Assembly: GCA_945874825.1 (NCBI GenBank)
Contig: CAMCIK010000011.1
Location: forward strand, 1 to 51,136
Source of the DNA: Phenylobacterium deserti
GTDB lineage: Bacteria > Pseudomonadota > Alphaproteobacteria > Caulobacterales > Caulobacteraceae
DNA length: 51,136 nt
Direction: 5' to 3'
The notes below the pieces were generated by a model. It was not told the origin of the DNA. It made no database searches and was given only the letters and a program-made list of their open reading frames with translations. Positions 8,267-16,615 of this stretch are shown piece by piece. Every line of letters begins with the position of its first letter. Position 1 is the first letter of the stretch. Made by a program: the position numbers and the translations under genes.

Positions 8267-8868
8267 GTGACGAGCTTCTATGAACGTCAGTTCCTTCCGC
8301 GTCTGATCGGCTGTGCCTGCGGGGCGAAGCCCATCCGCAGGCAGCGGGCGAAGATCGTGCCCCGCGTACGCGGGCGTGTGCTGGAGCTCGGCGTCGGCGG
8401 CGGCCTCAACCTGGCCTTCTACGATCCCGACCGGGTGGATAGCGTCACGGGCGTCGATCCCTCTGAAAGTCTGCGATACCTGGCCGAGGACGCCCCCCGA
8501 CCGGCTGGCCTGACGGTCGAGATCGTCGCTGGGCGGGCCTAGGCCCAGGCGTTCGACAGCCAGAGTTTCGACACGGTCGTCTGCACCTTCACGCTTTGCT
8601 CGGTCCAGAACCCTGCTGCTGTCCTGGCCAAGGCCCGCCGGGTGCTCAAGACATCGGGGACCTTCCTTTACAGTGAACATGGCCGGTCGCCCGATCCCGG
8701 GGTTCAGCACTGGCAGAGGCGCATCGAGCCCTCTGGCGACCCCTGGCCGGTGGCTGTCACCTTACCCGTCCGGTAACCGCCGCGATTGAAGAGGCGGGCC
8801 TCGTCATCGATGCAGCCCAGACGATGTATCTGCCTGGAGTGCCCCGCGTATTCGGCTGGTGTGAATAG
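8267..8868 (+). pseudogene. Broken class I SAM methyltransferase (in-frame stop plus frameshift)
   Basis: Reading from GTG at 8267 (after an AGGGGA ribosome site) gives VTSFYERQFLPRLIGCACG and a SAM motif VLELGVGGGLNLAFYD. An in-frame TAG at 8540-8542 then interrupts the protein. The same frame continues with FDTVVCTFTLCSVQNPAAVL and SEHGRSPDPGVQ. Around 8727-8732 one base appears to be missing, and the next frame carries LAGGCHLTRPVTAAIEEAG to GVPRVFGWCE and a stop at 8866. Together these parts rebuild one small methyltransferase of about 200 residues. Two independent lesions argue for decay rather than a single sequencing error or stop-codon recoding. Confidence 0.85.
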
Positions 8869-8883
8869 GGAGAGGCCCGCCCG

Positions 8884-8902
8884 GGCTGACGTTCCTTCAG
8901 CC
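8884..8902 (+). terminator. Possible hairpin after the broken methyltransferase
   Basis: GGCTGA (8884-8889) and TCAGCC (8897-8902) form a 6-bp inverted repeat with a 7-base loop, 15 bases past the last methyltransferase stop. There is no U tract, so termination is only possible. Confidence 0.3.
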
Positions 8903-8941
8903 ACCGCCTCTGTGTCCGGCTGAAGATGAGTTTTGCCAGAT

Positions 8942-9029
8942 ACGGTTTGGGCGCGAATTGTCCCGCAGGTTCCGCGACATGGCGGAACCCATCTGCTCAG
9001 GCAAGGATGTCGGAAGGGTGAGTGGCGGT
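8942..9029. repeat. 88-bp direct repeat, copy A
   Basis: This copy matches 10471-10558 without gaps, with 8 differences in 88 positions by eye. It contains a perfect hairpin with arms GGTTCCGC (8968-8975) and GCGGAACC (8982-8989) around a 6-base loop. It ends in GTGGCGGT, which in copy B is the 3' end of tRNA-Ser plus its encoded CCA. It lies between the broken methyltransferase and the hypothetical gene. Confidence 0.85.
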
Positions 9030-9131
9030 AGTGGCAGGCAACCGCGAAATTGTCTCTACTTCGGCCCGCCCTGACGCCTGTGTAGCGCGCCAACCCCGAG
9101 GCGCAGAGCGCTCAAGGGGCCGGTCGAGCCG

Positions 9132-9599
9132 CTAGGCCAGGGGAATCAACCTCTTCCGTATGAACTCCACCCGATCCAGGAGTCTTTCAGCATTCGCCTG
9201 GGTCGGTTCGATCGGGAAGGGATAGCTGTCCGAAAGGTCCCGTCCCGCCAGCACCCCGTTCACCCAGTCCTGGGCGATGGCGCAGCAGAGTTCCAGGGCC
9301 CTGGCCGGCGTGCGCGCCTCATCGGTCTCGAAATGCATCGCAGGAAGGTCGCCGACAACGACCCAGCGTTCGGCGTCCTCAGGCCGTCCCCCCGGCGCAA
9401 ACCGCATCAGGAAGAGGCCGAGGATAGGCGCCACGGCGAAGGCCAGCACGAGTTCGGCCACCGGCGGATCCCAACGCCACCCCCTGACAAAGCTCCAGGC
9501 TTCGTCCGTCAGCGCCGCCAGGCGCCGACGCTCCTCCTCGCCTTCATAGTCGAGGTCCTTCCCCACAGGGAAGGTCGAGGTGTCAATGCGTGCGCTCAT
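9132..9599 (-). CDS. Hypothetical protein with a YVVVGDLP-type domain (DUF4826-like)
   Basis: This 155-residue protein has no firm function. A hydrophobic stretch lies near residues 48-66 (VLAFAVAPILGLFLM). It is followed by ERWVVVGDLPAMHFETD and an alpha-helical C-terminus with a conserved-looking ALELCCAIAQDWVNGVL. This layout recalls small DUF4826-like proteins, but the match is from memory and weak. The gene lies inside the segment bounded by the two 88-bp repeats, next to a toxin-antitoxin pair. The ATG at 9599 has no strong ribosome site. Confidence 0.6.
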   Translation of the reverse strand: MSARIDTSTFPVGKDLDYEGEEERRRLAALTDEAWSFVRGWRWDPPVAELVLAFAVAPILGLFLMRFAPGGRPEDAERWVVVGDLPAMHFETDEARTPARALELCCAIAQDWVNGVLAGRDLSDSYPFPIEPTQANAERLLDRVEFIRKRLIPLA

Positions 9600-9700
9600 G
9601 GGGATCGGCCCGAGTTATGGCGGGCTCATATGATGATGGGATCGCCCGGTTTCCAACGGGGATTGAGGGCCCTGCGCCGCCGCTTGGCCATTGAGCGATC

Positions 9701-9747
9701 GTCAAATACCGTTTGACATGTAAAGCCATGTTTGACATATGGGGGGC
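9701..9747 (+). promoter_or_regulatory. Promoter and operator-like repeats of higBA
   Basis: GTCAAA (9701-9706) and TTTGAC (9712-9717) form an inverted repeat with 5 bases between. TTTGACAT is repeated directly at 9712-9719 and 9731-9738. TTGACA at 9713-9718 is a good -35 box, and a weak -10 (CATATG, 9736-9741) follows after 17 bases. That would place the transcription start at about the ATG at 9748. The repeats are a likely binding site for the HigA antitoxin. Confidence 0.55.
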
Positions 9748-10032
9748 ATGGATATCGAAAGCATCACCCACAAGGGTCTGCGCCGGTTCGTCGAGACCGG
9801 GAACGCAAAGGGCCTGGTGGGAGACGCCAACCGGATCCGCAAGATGCTGGCCTACATCGATGCCGTAGGCAGCTTTGACGAGCTGGCCGCGCCGCCGAAA
9901 TACGGGCTGCACGAGCTGGTCGGCGACAGGGCGGGGCGTTGGGCGATGACCGTGACGAAGAACTGGCGACTGACCTTCATCAGGATCGATGAAACGAAAA
10001 TCGCCGACCTGGACCTGGAGGATTATCACTGA
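9748..10032 (+). CDS. higB: HigB-type toxin (RelE/ParE superfamily)
   Basis: This 94-residue protein begins MDIESITHKGLRRFVETG and contains YGLHELVGDRAGRWAMTV and NWRLTFI, the standard pattern of HigB/RelE-like mRNA interferases. These cut mRNA at the ribosome when freed from their antitoxin. ATG at 9748 is chosen because family members start a few residues before HKGL; ATG at 9739 would add three residues. No clear ribosome site fits either, and the promoter position suggests a leaderless mRNA. The stop overlaps the antitoxin start, the usual toxin-first order of HigBA. Confidence 0.9.
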   Translation: MDIESITHKGLRRFVETGNAKGLVGDANRIRKMLAYIDAVGSFDELAAPPKYGLHELVGDRAGRWAMTVTKNWRLTFIRIDETKIADLDLEDYH

Positions 10033-10334
10033 TGGCCGTGACCCTGCATCCCTCGCTCGCGGTTCACCCCGGTGACTGGCTGAAAAGCGAGATCGTCGAC
10101 CCTCACGGTGTGAGCATCAATCGCCTCGCCGCCGCCTTCCATGTGACCCGCCAGACCCTGAGCAACCTCTTCAATGGTCACACCGCGCTGTCCGCCGACA
10201 TGGCGATCCGGTTCGAGAAGGCGTTCGGCGTCAGGGCCGATACCTTGATGCGCATGCAGACCGCCTATGACATGGCTCAAGCCAGGGCCCGGGCCGACGA
10301 CATCGTCGTCGATCGGGTTTTCGTCGACGCCTGA
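10032..10334 (+). CDS. higA: HigA antitoxin, XRE-type DNA-binding protein
   Basis: This 100-residue protein has a helix-turn-helix at about residues 28-66 (SINRLAAAFHVTRQTLSNLF and the following GHTALSADMAIRFEKAFG). That is the addiction-module HigA pattern. It should neutralise HigB and repress its own promoter through the repeats at 9701-9738. The ATG overlaps the higB TGA by one base. The pair lies between the two 88-bp repeats beside tRNA-Ser, a common setting for mobile or stabilising modules. Confidence 0.92.
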   Translation: MAVTLHPSLAVHPGDWLKSEIVDPHGVSINRLAAAFHVTRQTLSNLFNGHTALSADMAIRFEKAFGVRADTLMRMQTAYDMAQARARADDIVVDRVFVDA

Positions 10335-10404
10335 GACGTTCGGGGCGCTTCGACCTCGACGCCGGCTGGCGGCACTACAAGTGGGTTCAGACTTGAGCCG
10401 CCCA

Positions 10405-10467
10405 TGGAGACGCGCCCCCTTCCGGGACCAAACCGCCCCTCGAACCCCGCCTCAAGGCGCGTCTCCA
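10405..10467. repeat. 12-bp perfect inverted repeat
   Basis: TGGAGACGCGCC (10405-10416) and GGCGCGTCTCCA (10456-10467) are perfect inverted copies separated by 39 bases, between higA and the second 88-bp repeat. It could be a hairpin or the ends of a small non-coding element. No protein is encoded within. Confidence 0.6.
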
Positions 10468-10470
10468 CAG

Positions 10471-10558
10471 ACGGTTCGGGCGCGAACAGGCCCGCAGGTT
10501 CCGCGACATGGCGGAACCGGTCTGCTCAGGCAGGGATGTCGGAAGGGTGGGTGGCGGT
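10471..10558. repeat. 88-bp direct repeat, copy B (tRNA-Ser flank)
   Basis: Copy B overlaps the last bases of tRNA-Ser: its final seven positions (10552-10558) are the encoded CCA end, the discriminator base and part of the acceptor stem on the minus strand. The hairpin GGTTCCGC (10497-10504) / GCGGAACC (10511-10518) lies about 34 bases downstream of the tRNA and may end its transcript. See copy A at 8942-9029. Confidence 0.85.
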
Positions 10559-10641
10559 GACGCAGGGATTCGAACCCTGGATACCCTTTCGGGTATGACG
10601 ATTTAGCAAACCGTTGCCTTCAGCCACTCGGCCACGTCACC
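10552..10641 (-). tRNA. tRNA-Ser (anticodon GCU)
   Basis: On the minus strand the sequence runs GGTGACGTGGCCGAGTGGCT through to the T arm GGTTCGAATCC and the acceptor end CGTCACC. A discriminator G and an encoded CCA follow (10552-10555). It has a long variable arm (ATACCC/GGGTAT) as in class II tRNAs. The anticodon loop TTGCTAA sits on a 5-bp stem, with the anticodon at 10605-10607. It reads AGC and AGU serine codons. Confidence 0.96.
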
Positions 10642-10662
10642 AGTCCCCGGCGGGGAGCGCTT

Positions 10663-10692
10663 CTCTTAGCCGAAGGCGGCGTCGCGGCGCAA
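10663..10692 (-). promoter_or_regulatory. Candidate tRNA-Ser promoter
   Basis: On the minus strand TTGCGCC (10686-10692) and GCTAAGAG (10663-10670) are 15 bases apart. This is close to the Caulobacter housekeeping promoter pattern and ends about 22 bases before the mature tRNA. Confidence 0.5.
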
Positions 10693-10713
10693 CGCCTGCT
10701 TCGGGCCCCTGCC

Positions 10714-11568
10714 CTACATCCCGCGGTGGACGGGGCGCAGGTCGGGGAAGTCCGGCTCGCGGCCCTCCTGCCGGGCCTTGAAGGTCTCGGCCATGTCGGC
10801 GGCGGGGAACATGCCCGCCTGCCAGACCCGCAGATAGTCCAGCGCCGTCTCGGTATCGTGCTCGCGGGCGTAGTTGATCATGACCTTGGAGCCCGCCACC
10901 GCCAGGGGCGACTTGGCGGCGATCTCCCGGGCCACGGCCAGGGCGTGGGCGACCACCGCGTCTGCGTCCGCCAGGACGGCGTTGACTAGGCCGATCTCGC
11001 GTGCGGCCTCGGCGGGCAGGCGCCGGCCGGTATAGGCCAGCTCGCGCACCCAGCCCTGGGGGATCAGGCGGCAGAGGCGCGGGAAGGTGCCGGCGTCGGC
11101 GGTCATGCCGATGTTGATCTCCTGGATGCAGAAGAAGGCCTCGGCGCTGGCGTAGCGGATGTCGCAGGCGGCGGTCAGGTCGACGCCGCCCCCGACGCAG
11201 GCGCCCTGTACCGCGACGATGACCGGCATCCGGGCCCGGTCGAGGCAGGAGAACGTGTCCTGCAGCGACTCCAGGTGGGCCCGGGAGGCCTCCCCGGCGA
11301 TGTCGGGGCGAACCGGGCCCGAGCCGCCGCCAACCCCGTCGAAGTTCTGGAGGTCCATGCCGGCCGAGAAATGGCGTCCGGCGGCGGAGATTACGATCAC
11401 CCGGGCCCGGGCATGGTCGCTGATGTCGTCGACGATAGCCGGCAGTTCATTCCAGAACGCCCGGTTCATGGCGTTGAAGGCCTCCGGCCGGTTGAGGCGG
11501 ATGTGCGCCACCCGGTCCTGCAGGGTCACCTCGAAGCAGGTCCAGTCCGTCTCGAACGCCGATGCCAT
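10714..11568 (-). CDS. Enoyl-CoA hydratase/isomerase (crotonase) family protein
   Basis: This 284-residue protein of the crotonase fold acts on acyl-CoA thioesters. It shows VAHIRLNRPEAFNAMN near residue 20, the oxyanion-hole region GRHFSAGMDLQNF and the second oxyanion motif GACVGGGVDL, followed by a catalytic-acid-containing helix region. The ATG at 11568 (MASAFETDW) is chosen; upstream in-frame codons run into gatB and look non-coding. It lies 23 bases downstream of gatB on the same strand. Its size and the AGMDL motif resemble delta3,5-delta2,4-dienoyl-CoA isomerases, but the exact substrate is not clear. Confidence 0.88.
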   Translation of the reverse strand: MASAFETDWTCFEVTLQDRVAHIRLNRPEAFNAMNRAFWNELPAIVDDISDHARARVIVISAAGRHFSAGMDLQNFDGVGGGSGPVRPDIAGEASRAHLESLQDTFSCLDRARMPVIVAVQGACVGGGVDLTAACDIRYASAEAFFCIQEINIGMTADAGTFPRLCRLIPQGWVRELAYTGRRLPAEAAREIGLVNAVLADADAVVAHALAVAREIAAKSPLAVAGSKVMINYAREHDTETALDYLRVWQAGMFPAADMAETFKARQEGREPDFPDLRPVHRGM

Positions 11569-11591
11569 GCCGCATCTCCCTGTCGGTTGTT

Positions 11592-13052
11592 TCAGGCCCC
11601 GAGCTTGGACCGGAGGATCTGGTTCACCGCGCCGGGATTGGCCTTGCCCCCCGTCGCCTTCATGACCTGGCCGACGAACCAGCCGATGGCCTGTGGCTTC
11701 TCGCGAACCGTAGCCGCCTGACCCGGGTTTTCGGCGATCAGCTGCTCGACCAGGGCCTCCAGGGCGCCAGTGTCCGAAACCTGCTGCAGGCCCTGGGCCT
11801 CGACGACCGCGCGGGGACGTCCGTCGCCAGCCCACATGCGCTCGAAGACATCCTTGGCGATCTTGGAGGAGATCACGCCCTCCTCGATCAGGGCGACAAG
11901 CTCGGAGATCTCGTCAGGCGCAATCGGGCTCTCGGAGATGGGCGTTCCAGCGGCCGTGAGGCGGGCAGCCAGGTCATTGGTGACCCAGTTGGCCACCAGC
12001 TTGGCGTCCCGGCCCGCTGCAGCGGCCTCGTAAAAGTCGGCCCGGGCCTGCTCGCTGATCAGCACGCCGGCATCATAGGCAGTGAGCCCATACTGCTCCT
12101 GGAAGCGGGCCTTCTTGGCGTCGGGCAGTTCGGGCAGGCTGGCCTCGATCGCCTTTACCCAGGCCGGATCGAGGACCAGGGGAAGCAGGTCGGGATCCGG
12201 GAAGTAGCGGTAGTCGTGGGCGTCTTCCTTGGACCGCATGGAGCGGGTCTCGCCCTTCACTGGGTCAAAGAGCCGGGTCTCCTGGTGGATGTGGCCGCCG
12301 TCCTCGAGGATCTCGATCTGGCGACGGGCCTCGTACTCGATGGCCTGCTGGATGAAGCGGTAGGAGTTGACGTTCTTGATCTCGCAGCGGGTGCCCAGGC
12401 CTTCACCGGGCCGGCGGACCGAGACGTTGACGTCGGCGCGCAGGTTGCCCTTCTCCATGTCGCCGTCGCAGGTCCCGAGATAGACCAGGATGGTACGGAG
12501 CTTCTTGACGTAGGCCGCCGCCTCTTCCGACGAGCGCATGTCCGGCCGGGAGACGATCTCCATCAGGGCCGTGCCGGAACGGTTGAGATCCACAAAGGTC
12601 GAGTCTGGATCCTGGTCATGGAGGCTCTTGCCGGCATCCTGCTCGAGATGCAGGCGCTCGATCCCCACGGTGAAGCTGGTCCCGTCCTCACGTTCGACCA
12701 GGACCTCGCCCTCGCCGACAATGGGGTCCTTGAACTGGCTGATCTGATAGCCCTGGGGCAGGTCAGGATAGAAATAGTTCTTCCGGTCGAACCGGCTGGT
12801 CAGGTTGATCTGCGCTCTCAGGCCCAGCCCGGTGCGGACCGCCTGCTCGACGCAGAACCCGTTCAGGACCGGCAGCATGCCCGGCATGGCTGCGTCCACC
12901 AGGCTGACCTGTGCGTTGGGGCCTGCACCAAAGCCAACGGCTGCGCCCGAGAAGAGCTTGGCCTGGGAGGCCACCTGGGCGTGGACCTCGAGGCCCAATA
13001 CGATTTCCCACGGCCCGGTCCGGCCTTCGATCAATTTGGATGCTTCGCTCAT
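11592..13052 (-). CDS. gatB: Asp-tRNA(Asn)/Glu-tRNA(Gln) amidotransferase subunit B
   Basis: The 486-residue GatB binds mischarged Glu-tRNA(Gln) or Asp-tRNA(Asn) and activates it for amidation. The start region [13 protein letters not shown], the [16 protein letters not shown] motif and a C-terminal YqeY-like helical domain (from about residue 335, ending [20 protein letters not shown]) are all present. The length is normal. gatA and gatC lie upstream on the same strand but are separated by a small plus-strand gene, so gatB has its own promoter. Confidence 0.97.
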   Translation of the reverse strand: MSEASKLIEGRTGPWEIVLGLEVHAQVASQAKLFSGAAVGFGAGPNAQVSLVDAAMPGMLPVLNGFCVEQAVRTGLGLRAQINLTSRFDRKNYFYPDLPQGYQISQFKDPIVGEGEVLVEREDGTSFTVGIERLHLEQDAGKSLHDQDPDSTFVDLNRSGTALMEIVSRPDMRSSEEAAAYVKKLRTILVYLGTCDGDMEKGNLRADVNVSVRRPGEGLGTRCEIKNVNSYRFIQQAIEYEARRQIEILEDGGHIHQETRLFDPVKGETRSMRSKEDAHDYRYFPDPDLLPLVLDPAWVKAIEASLPELPDAKKARFQEQYGLTAYDAGVLISEQARADFYEAAAAGRDAKLVANWVTNDLAARLTAAGTPISESPIAPDEISELVALIEEGVISSKIAKDVFERMWAGDGRPRAVVEAQGLQQVSDTGALEALVEQLIAENPGQAATVREKPQAIGWFVGQVMKATGGKANPGAVNQILRSKLGA

Positions 13053-13169
13053 GCTCCCTGTTTAGATCGGGCGAGTTCCCTGCGAAAGCCTCTTGCGCTC
13101 CCGTCCAGTCTGTCTTCAACCTCCGGCCCCAGAGCCCGGGAAGGACCCCGCGCGCCTGGAGACCAAAAA

Positions 13170-13493
13170 ATGAAGAAGACCCTGATCGCCGGCCTGGCTG
13201 GCCTGTCCCTCGCCTTCGCCGCAATTCCCGCCATTGCGGCCGGCAAGAAGTCCGTGGACGCAACGCCGATCGCAGAGCTTGCGGCGGATCCGACCTCCAA
13301 GGCCATCCTGGTCAAGGAACTGGGGGACGTGACCCAGCATCCGGCCTATGAGCAGTTCAAGGGCATGACCCTGCGCCAGCTCCAGCCGATGGCGAGCGAC
13401 ATGCTAACGGAAGAGAAGCTCGTGGCCATCCAGGCCGCCCTGAACTCGGCCCCCCAGGGCGCGGCCCCGGCTGGCAAGACTTCATCGAAGTAA
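13170..13493 (+). CDS. Small secreted protein of unknown function
   Basis: A 107-residue protein with a clear signal peptide (MKKTLIAGLAGLSLAFAA, cleavage probably after AIAA near residue 27). The mature part is short and helical, with KAILVKELGDVTQHPAYEQF and LTEEKLVAIQAALN. GGAG precedes the ATG. The sequence is read from 13170; longer in-frame extensions to the left are the antisense of gatB. It is probably periplasmic. It lies between gatB and gatA and converges on gatA, with 12 bases between the stops. No family is recognised. Confidence 0.78.
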   Translation: MKKTLIAGLAGLSLAFAAIPAIAAGKKSVDATPIAELAADPTSKAILVKELGDVTQHPAYEQFKGMTLRQLQPMASDMLTEEKLVAIQAALNSAPQGAAPAGKTSSK

Positions 13494-13505
13494 GCCCCTA
13501 AGGGG

Positions 13506-14978
13506 TTACCACCAGCGCGCGGGCTTCGGAGAGAAGCCCGCCGCTTTCTCGATGGCGCCGCCCAGAGAGAACAACAGGCCCTCGTCCAGGGGGCGGCCGA
13601 TCAGCTGCAGGCCAAGGGGTAAGCCCTGAGCGTCCAGCCCCGCCGGAACGCTCATTCCCGGCAGGCCGGCCAGGTTCACGGTCACCGTGAAGATGTCGTT
13701 CAGGTACATGGCCACCGGGTCCTCGGCATTCTCGCCCAGGGCGAAGGCGGCGGAGGGTGCCGTCGGCGTCAGCAGGGCGTCGACCTTGCCGAAAGCCTCC
13801 GTGAAATCATCGGCAATGCGCCGGCGCACCTTGAGGGCACGCAGGTAGTAGGCGTCGTAGTAGCCGGCCGACAAGACGTAGGTGCCGATCAGGATCCGCC
13901 GCTTGACCTCTTCGCCAAAGCCCGCAGCCCGGGACTTCTCGTAGGTGTCCGTCAGGTTCCCGCCCTCGACCCTGAGGCCATAGCGCATGCCGTCGTAGCG
14001 GGCGAGGTTGGAAGAGGCCTCCGCTGGGGCAACGATGTAGTAGGCTGGCAGGGCATAGCGGGTGTGCGGCAGGGAAACCTCGACGATCTCGCACCCGGCG
14101 TCGCGAAGCCAGGCAATCCCCTGCTCCCAGAGCGCGTCGATCTCGGGGGACATGCCCTCGACCCGGTACTCCTTGGGCACGCCGATCCGGAGCCCCTTGA
14201 CCGACTTTCCGACGAAGGCCGGGAAGTCGGGGACCTCGGCGTTCAGGCTGGTGGAGTCCTTCGGGTCATGCCCCGACATGGACTGCAGGAGGATAGCCGC
14301 GTCCTCTACCGTCCGGGCGATGGGTCCGGCCTGGTCGAGCGAGGAAGCGAAGGCGACCACGCCCCATCGGGAACACCGTCCGTAAGTAGGCTTGATCCCC
14401 ACCGTGCCCGTGAAGGCTGCAGGTTGGCGGATCGAGCCGCCGGTGTCGGTGGCTGTCGCCCCGAGGCAGAGGCCCGCCGCGACGGCGGCTGCGGAGCCGC
14501 CTGAAGACCCGCCAGGTGTCAGGGGGGCGGCGTCGCCCTGGCGTCGCCAGGGGCTGACCACCGGCCCGAAGGCCGAGGTCTCGTTGGACGAGCCCATGGC
14601 GAACTCATCCAGGTTCAGCTTGCCCAGCATGACCGCTCCGTCGCGCCAGAGCTGGGAGGTCACGGTGGACTCATAGGTCGGCGTAAAGGTGCCAAGGATC
14701 CGGCTGCCGGCGGTGGTCCTTACGCCCTCGGTGCAGAACAGGTCCTTGATCCCGAGGGGAACCCCATCAAGCGGGCCCGCCTCGGCTGAGGCCCGTCGAT
14801 GGTCCGAGGCGCGCGCCATTTCGAGCGCCTTCTCGGGGGTCTCGAGGACGAAGGCGTTCAGGGGCCGGGCGGCCTCGATGGCGGCAATGTAAGCGCCTGT
14901 GAGTTCCTCGGACGAAATCTTCCGGGTCCCGAGGGCATCGAGGGCCTGGCGCAGGGTCAGGTCGGTAAGTCCGGACAT
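13506..14978 (-). CDS. gatA: Asp-tRNA(Asn)/Glu-tRNA(Gln) amidotransferase subunit A
   Basis: The 490-residue amidase subunit releases ammonia from glutamine. The Ser-cisSer-Lys triad is visible: [10 protein letters not shown] holds the lysine, [14 protein letters not shown] the cis-serine and [10 protein letters not shown] the nucleophilic serine. The ATG at 14978 overlaps the gatC stop (TGATG); a GTG one codon earlier is also possible. Together with gatB and gatC this makes Gln-tRNA and/or Asn-tRNA by the indirect route. Confidence 0.97.
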   Translation of the reverse strand: MSGLTDLTLRQALDALGTRKISSEELTGAYIAAIEAARPLNAFVLETPEKALEMARASDHRRASAEAGPLDGVPLGIKDLFCTEGVRTTAGSRILGTFTPTYESTVTSQLWRDGAVMLGKLNLDEFAMGSSNETSAFGPVVSPWRRQGDAAPLTPGGSSGGSAAAVAAGLCLGATATDTGGSIRQPAAFTGTVGIKPTYGRCSRWGVVAFASSLDQAGPIARTVEDAAILLQSMSGHDPKDSTSLNAEVPDFPAFVGKSVKGLRIGVPKEYRVEGMSPEIDALWEQGIAWLRDAGCEIVEVSLPHTRYALPAYYIVAPAEASSNLARYDGMRYGLRVEGGNLTDTYEKSRAAGFGEEVKRRILIGTYVLSAGYYDAYYLRALKVRRRIADDFTEAFGKVDALLTPTAPSAAFALGENAEDPVAMYLNDIFTVTVNLAGLPGMSVPAGLDAQGLPLGLQLIGRPLDEGLLFSLGGAIEKAAGFSPKPARWW

Positions 14979-15265
14979 CACTCGACCACCTTGGGAACGA
15001 CGAAGAAGTCGCCAGCCCGGCGAGGGGCGTTGGACAGGACTCGTTCTGGGTCACCGCCTTCGGTGACCACGTCTTCGCGGAGGGGCGCCGTCATGGAAAC
15101 AGCAGAAGTCATGGGCTCCACACCCTCGACATCGACCTCAGCCAGTTGTTCGATCCAGGCCATGATGCCGGTCAGTTCCCGGGCGAGGGGGTCGATCCGG
15201 GCTTCGGGTTCGGCGATCCGGGCCAGTCTGGCGACCTTGCGGACGGTCGCCGCGTCAATGGCCAT
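14978..15265 (-). CDS. gatC: Asp-tRNA(Asn)/Glu-tRNA(Gln) amidotransferase subunit C
   Basis: The 95-residue GatC wraps around GatA and stabilises the complex. It starts [19 protein letters not shown], followed by the helix around [16 protein letters not shown] and the motif [11 protein letters not shown] typical of the family. Its stop overlaps the gatA start, so the two are translationally coupled. Confidence 0.95.
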   Translation of the reverse strand: MAIDAATVRKVARLARIAEPEARIDPLARELTGIMAWIEQLAEVDVEGVEPMTSAVSMTAPLREDVVTEGGDPERVLSNAPRRAGDFFVVPKVVE

Positions 15266-15362
15266 GGGGAGCCTCCGTTGAACTTCACGCGTCAGTGCAG
15301 CCGGGGGACCGGCGAGGCCTAGGCTCTAGCCGCGGCAAGCCGTCCTTGACAAGCTTTGCCGC

Positions 15363-16615
15363 TCACGGATGGACCAGCCCGGTGAATACCGCGGTCCCAA
15401 AGGCGCTGGCCGCCAGCAGGACGGCACCCAGGCTCACCCGCAGGCCATAATCGGGCCCCCAAGGATCCAGGCCGTCGGCGCCTTGACCAGCATGTTGGCG
15501 ACCAGTGCGATCAGTACCCCAAGGGCGGCTGTACGGTCCGAAAGCGCCCCGGCTGCCGCCATGTTTGCCATGGACAAGGCTGCAGCGTGGGCATCGGCAA
15601 GCCCGGTCGCGGCGGAACCCGCAAGGACCCCGGCGTCGCCAAGCCAGTGCTCCAGCCCTTGGCTGATCAGGGTAAAGCCTGCCACCAGGCCGACGAAGAG
15701 AGCGACGGCGCGAAGGTCAAAGGCACGGCCCGTTGGTGCAGGGGCATCCGGGGGGGCGTCACGCCGGAGTCCCGTCACCGCATAGGCCAGCAGGCAGGCG
15801 GCCGAGACCACCAGCGGAATGCCGACGAGGAGCAGGACCTGCGGCCTCAGGGCCACCAGCAGCAGGCACAGGTAGAGGATCGAAGTCAGCATGGACGCCA
15901 CCCCTGCCGAGGCGGCCTGTCCGGCGACCTCCGGCGTTTCCCGGGCCCGGCGTCCCATGGCTGCAATGGTGGCCGTGGACGAAACGAACCCCCCGGCAAG
16001 GCCAGCGAGGATCAGGCCCCTGCGTGAGCCCGCGAGGCGCTGGGCCATATAGCCGGCGGCGCTGAGCCCCATCATCACGACCGCCAGCCGCCAGAGGGCA
16101 AAGGGATTGATCACACCGAAGGGATCTACGGCCCGGTCCGGGAGCAGGGGCAGGACCACAAGGGCGGCGATGGCGAAGGCCAGGCCGTCCCTGAGCTCAC
16201 GTTCGCTCAGGACCTCTTAGACGAGCCGCTGCAGCGGGCTACGGGCCGCCAGCAGAACCGCCATGACCACACCCGCCGCCACAGCCACCTGCGGTCGGGT
16301 GGCCGTAATCACGCCGAGGAGGAAGGTGGCGAACATGGCCACTTCGGTCGTCAGTCCGGGGTCGGAAACGCGGGTCCGCATGTAGGAGGCTACCGCAGCG
16401 GCGGCCACGAAGAGCCCCGAGACGGCGACCAGAAGGGGTTGGCCTGAAAGGCCCGCTCCACCGCCGACAAGACCCAGCAGGGCGAAGGTCCGAAGGCCGG
16501 CGGCCCCACGGCTGGGTCCCTCGCCCTTGCTGCGCTCTCGCTCGACGCCAACCAGGAGGCCGATGCCCAGGGCGAGGAAGAGACGGAGCTCAGGACGATC
16601 GACCAGGTCGGTCAC
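15363..16615 (-). pseudogene. Broken MgtC/SapB-DUF4010 membrane protein
   Basis: An N-terminal MgtC-like part (MTDLVDRPELRLFLALGIGLLVGVERERS) starts with GTG at 16615. It ends at an in-frame TAA at 16217-16219, and the same frame continues with EVLSERELRDGLAFAIAALV and a DUF4010 domain (GGFVSSTATIAAMGRRA, SLADAHAAA-like repeats). Near 15450-15456 one base is missing. The shifted frame gives YGLRVSLGAVLLAASAFG to the stop at 15363. The rebuilt protein would be about 416 residues with many membrane helices. The start overlaps the stop of the upstream RNA methyltransferase gene (GTGA). Two lesions indicate a pseudogene, although the MgtC part may still be made. Confidence 0.85.

Noticed and set aside
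8540..8542. Possible recoding (read-through or pyrrolysine) of TAG in the methyltransferase
   Set aside because: A second lesion, a frameshift near 8730, points to gene decay; pyrrolysine machinery would not be expected.
11562..13493. A 643-codon open frame antisense to gatB
   Set aside because: Only its last 107 codons (from ATG 13170) look like a protein; the rest is the mirror of gatB, as expected in GC-rich DNA.
13494..13506. Hairpin CCCC-TAA-GGGG between the secreted protein and gatA
   Set aside because: Four base pairs are too short to count as a terminator.
16217..16219. Possible read-through of TAA in the MgtC/DUF4010 gene
   Set aside because: A frameshift near the C-terminus also breaks the gene, so read-through would not restore it.
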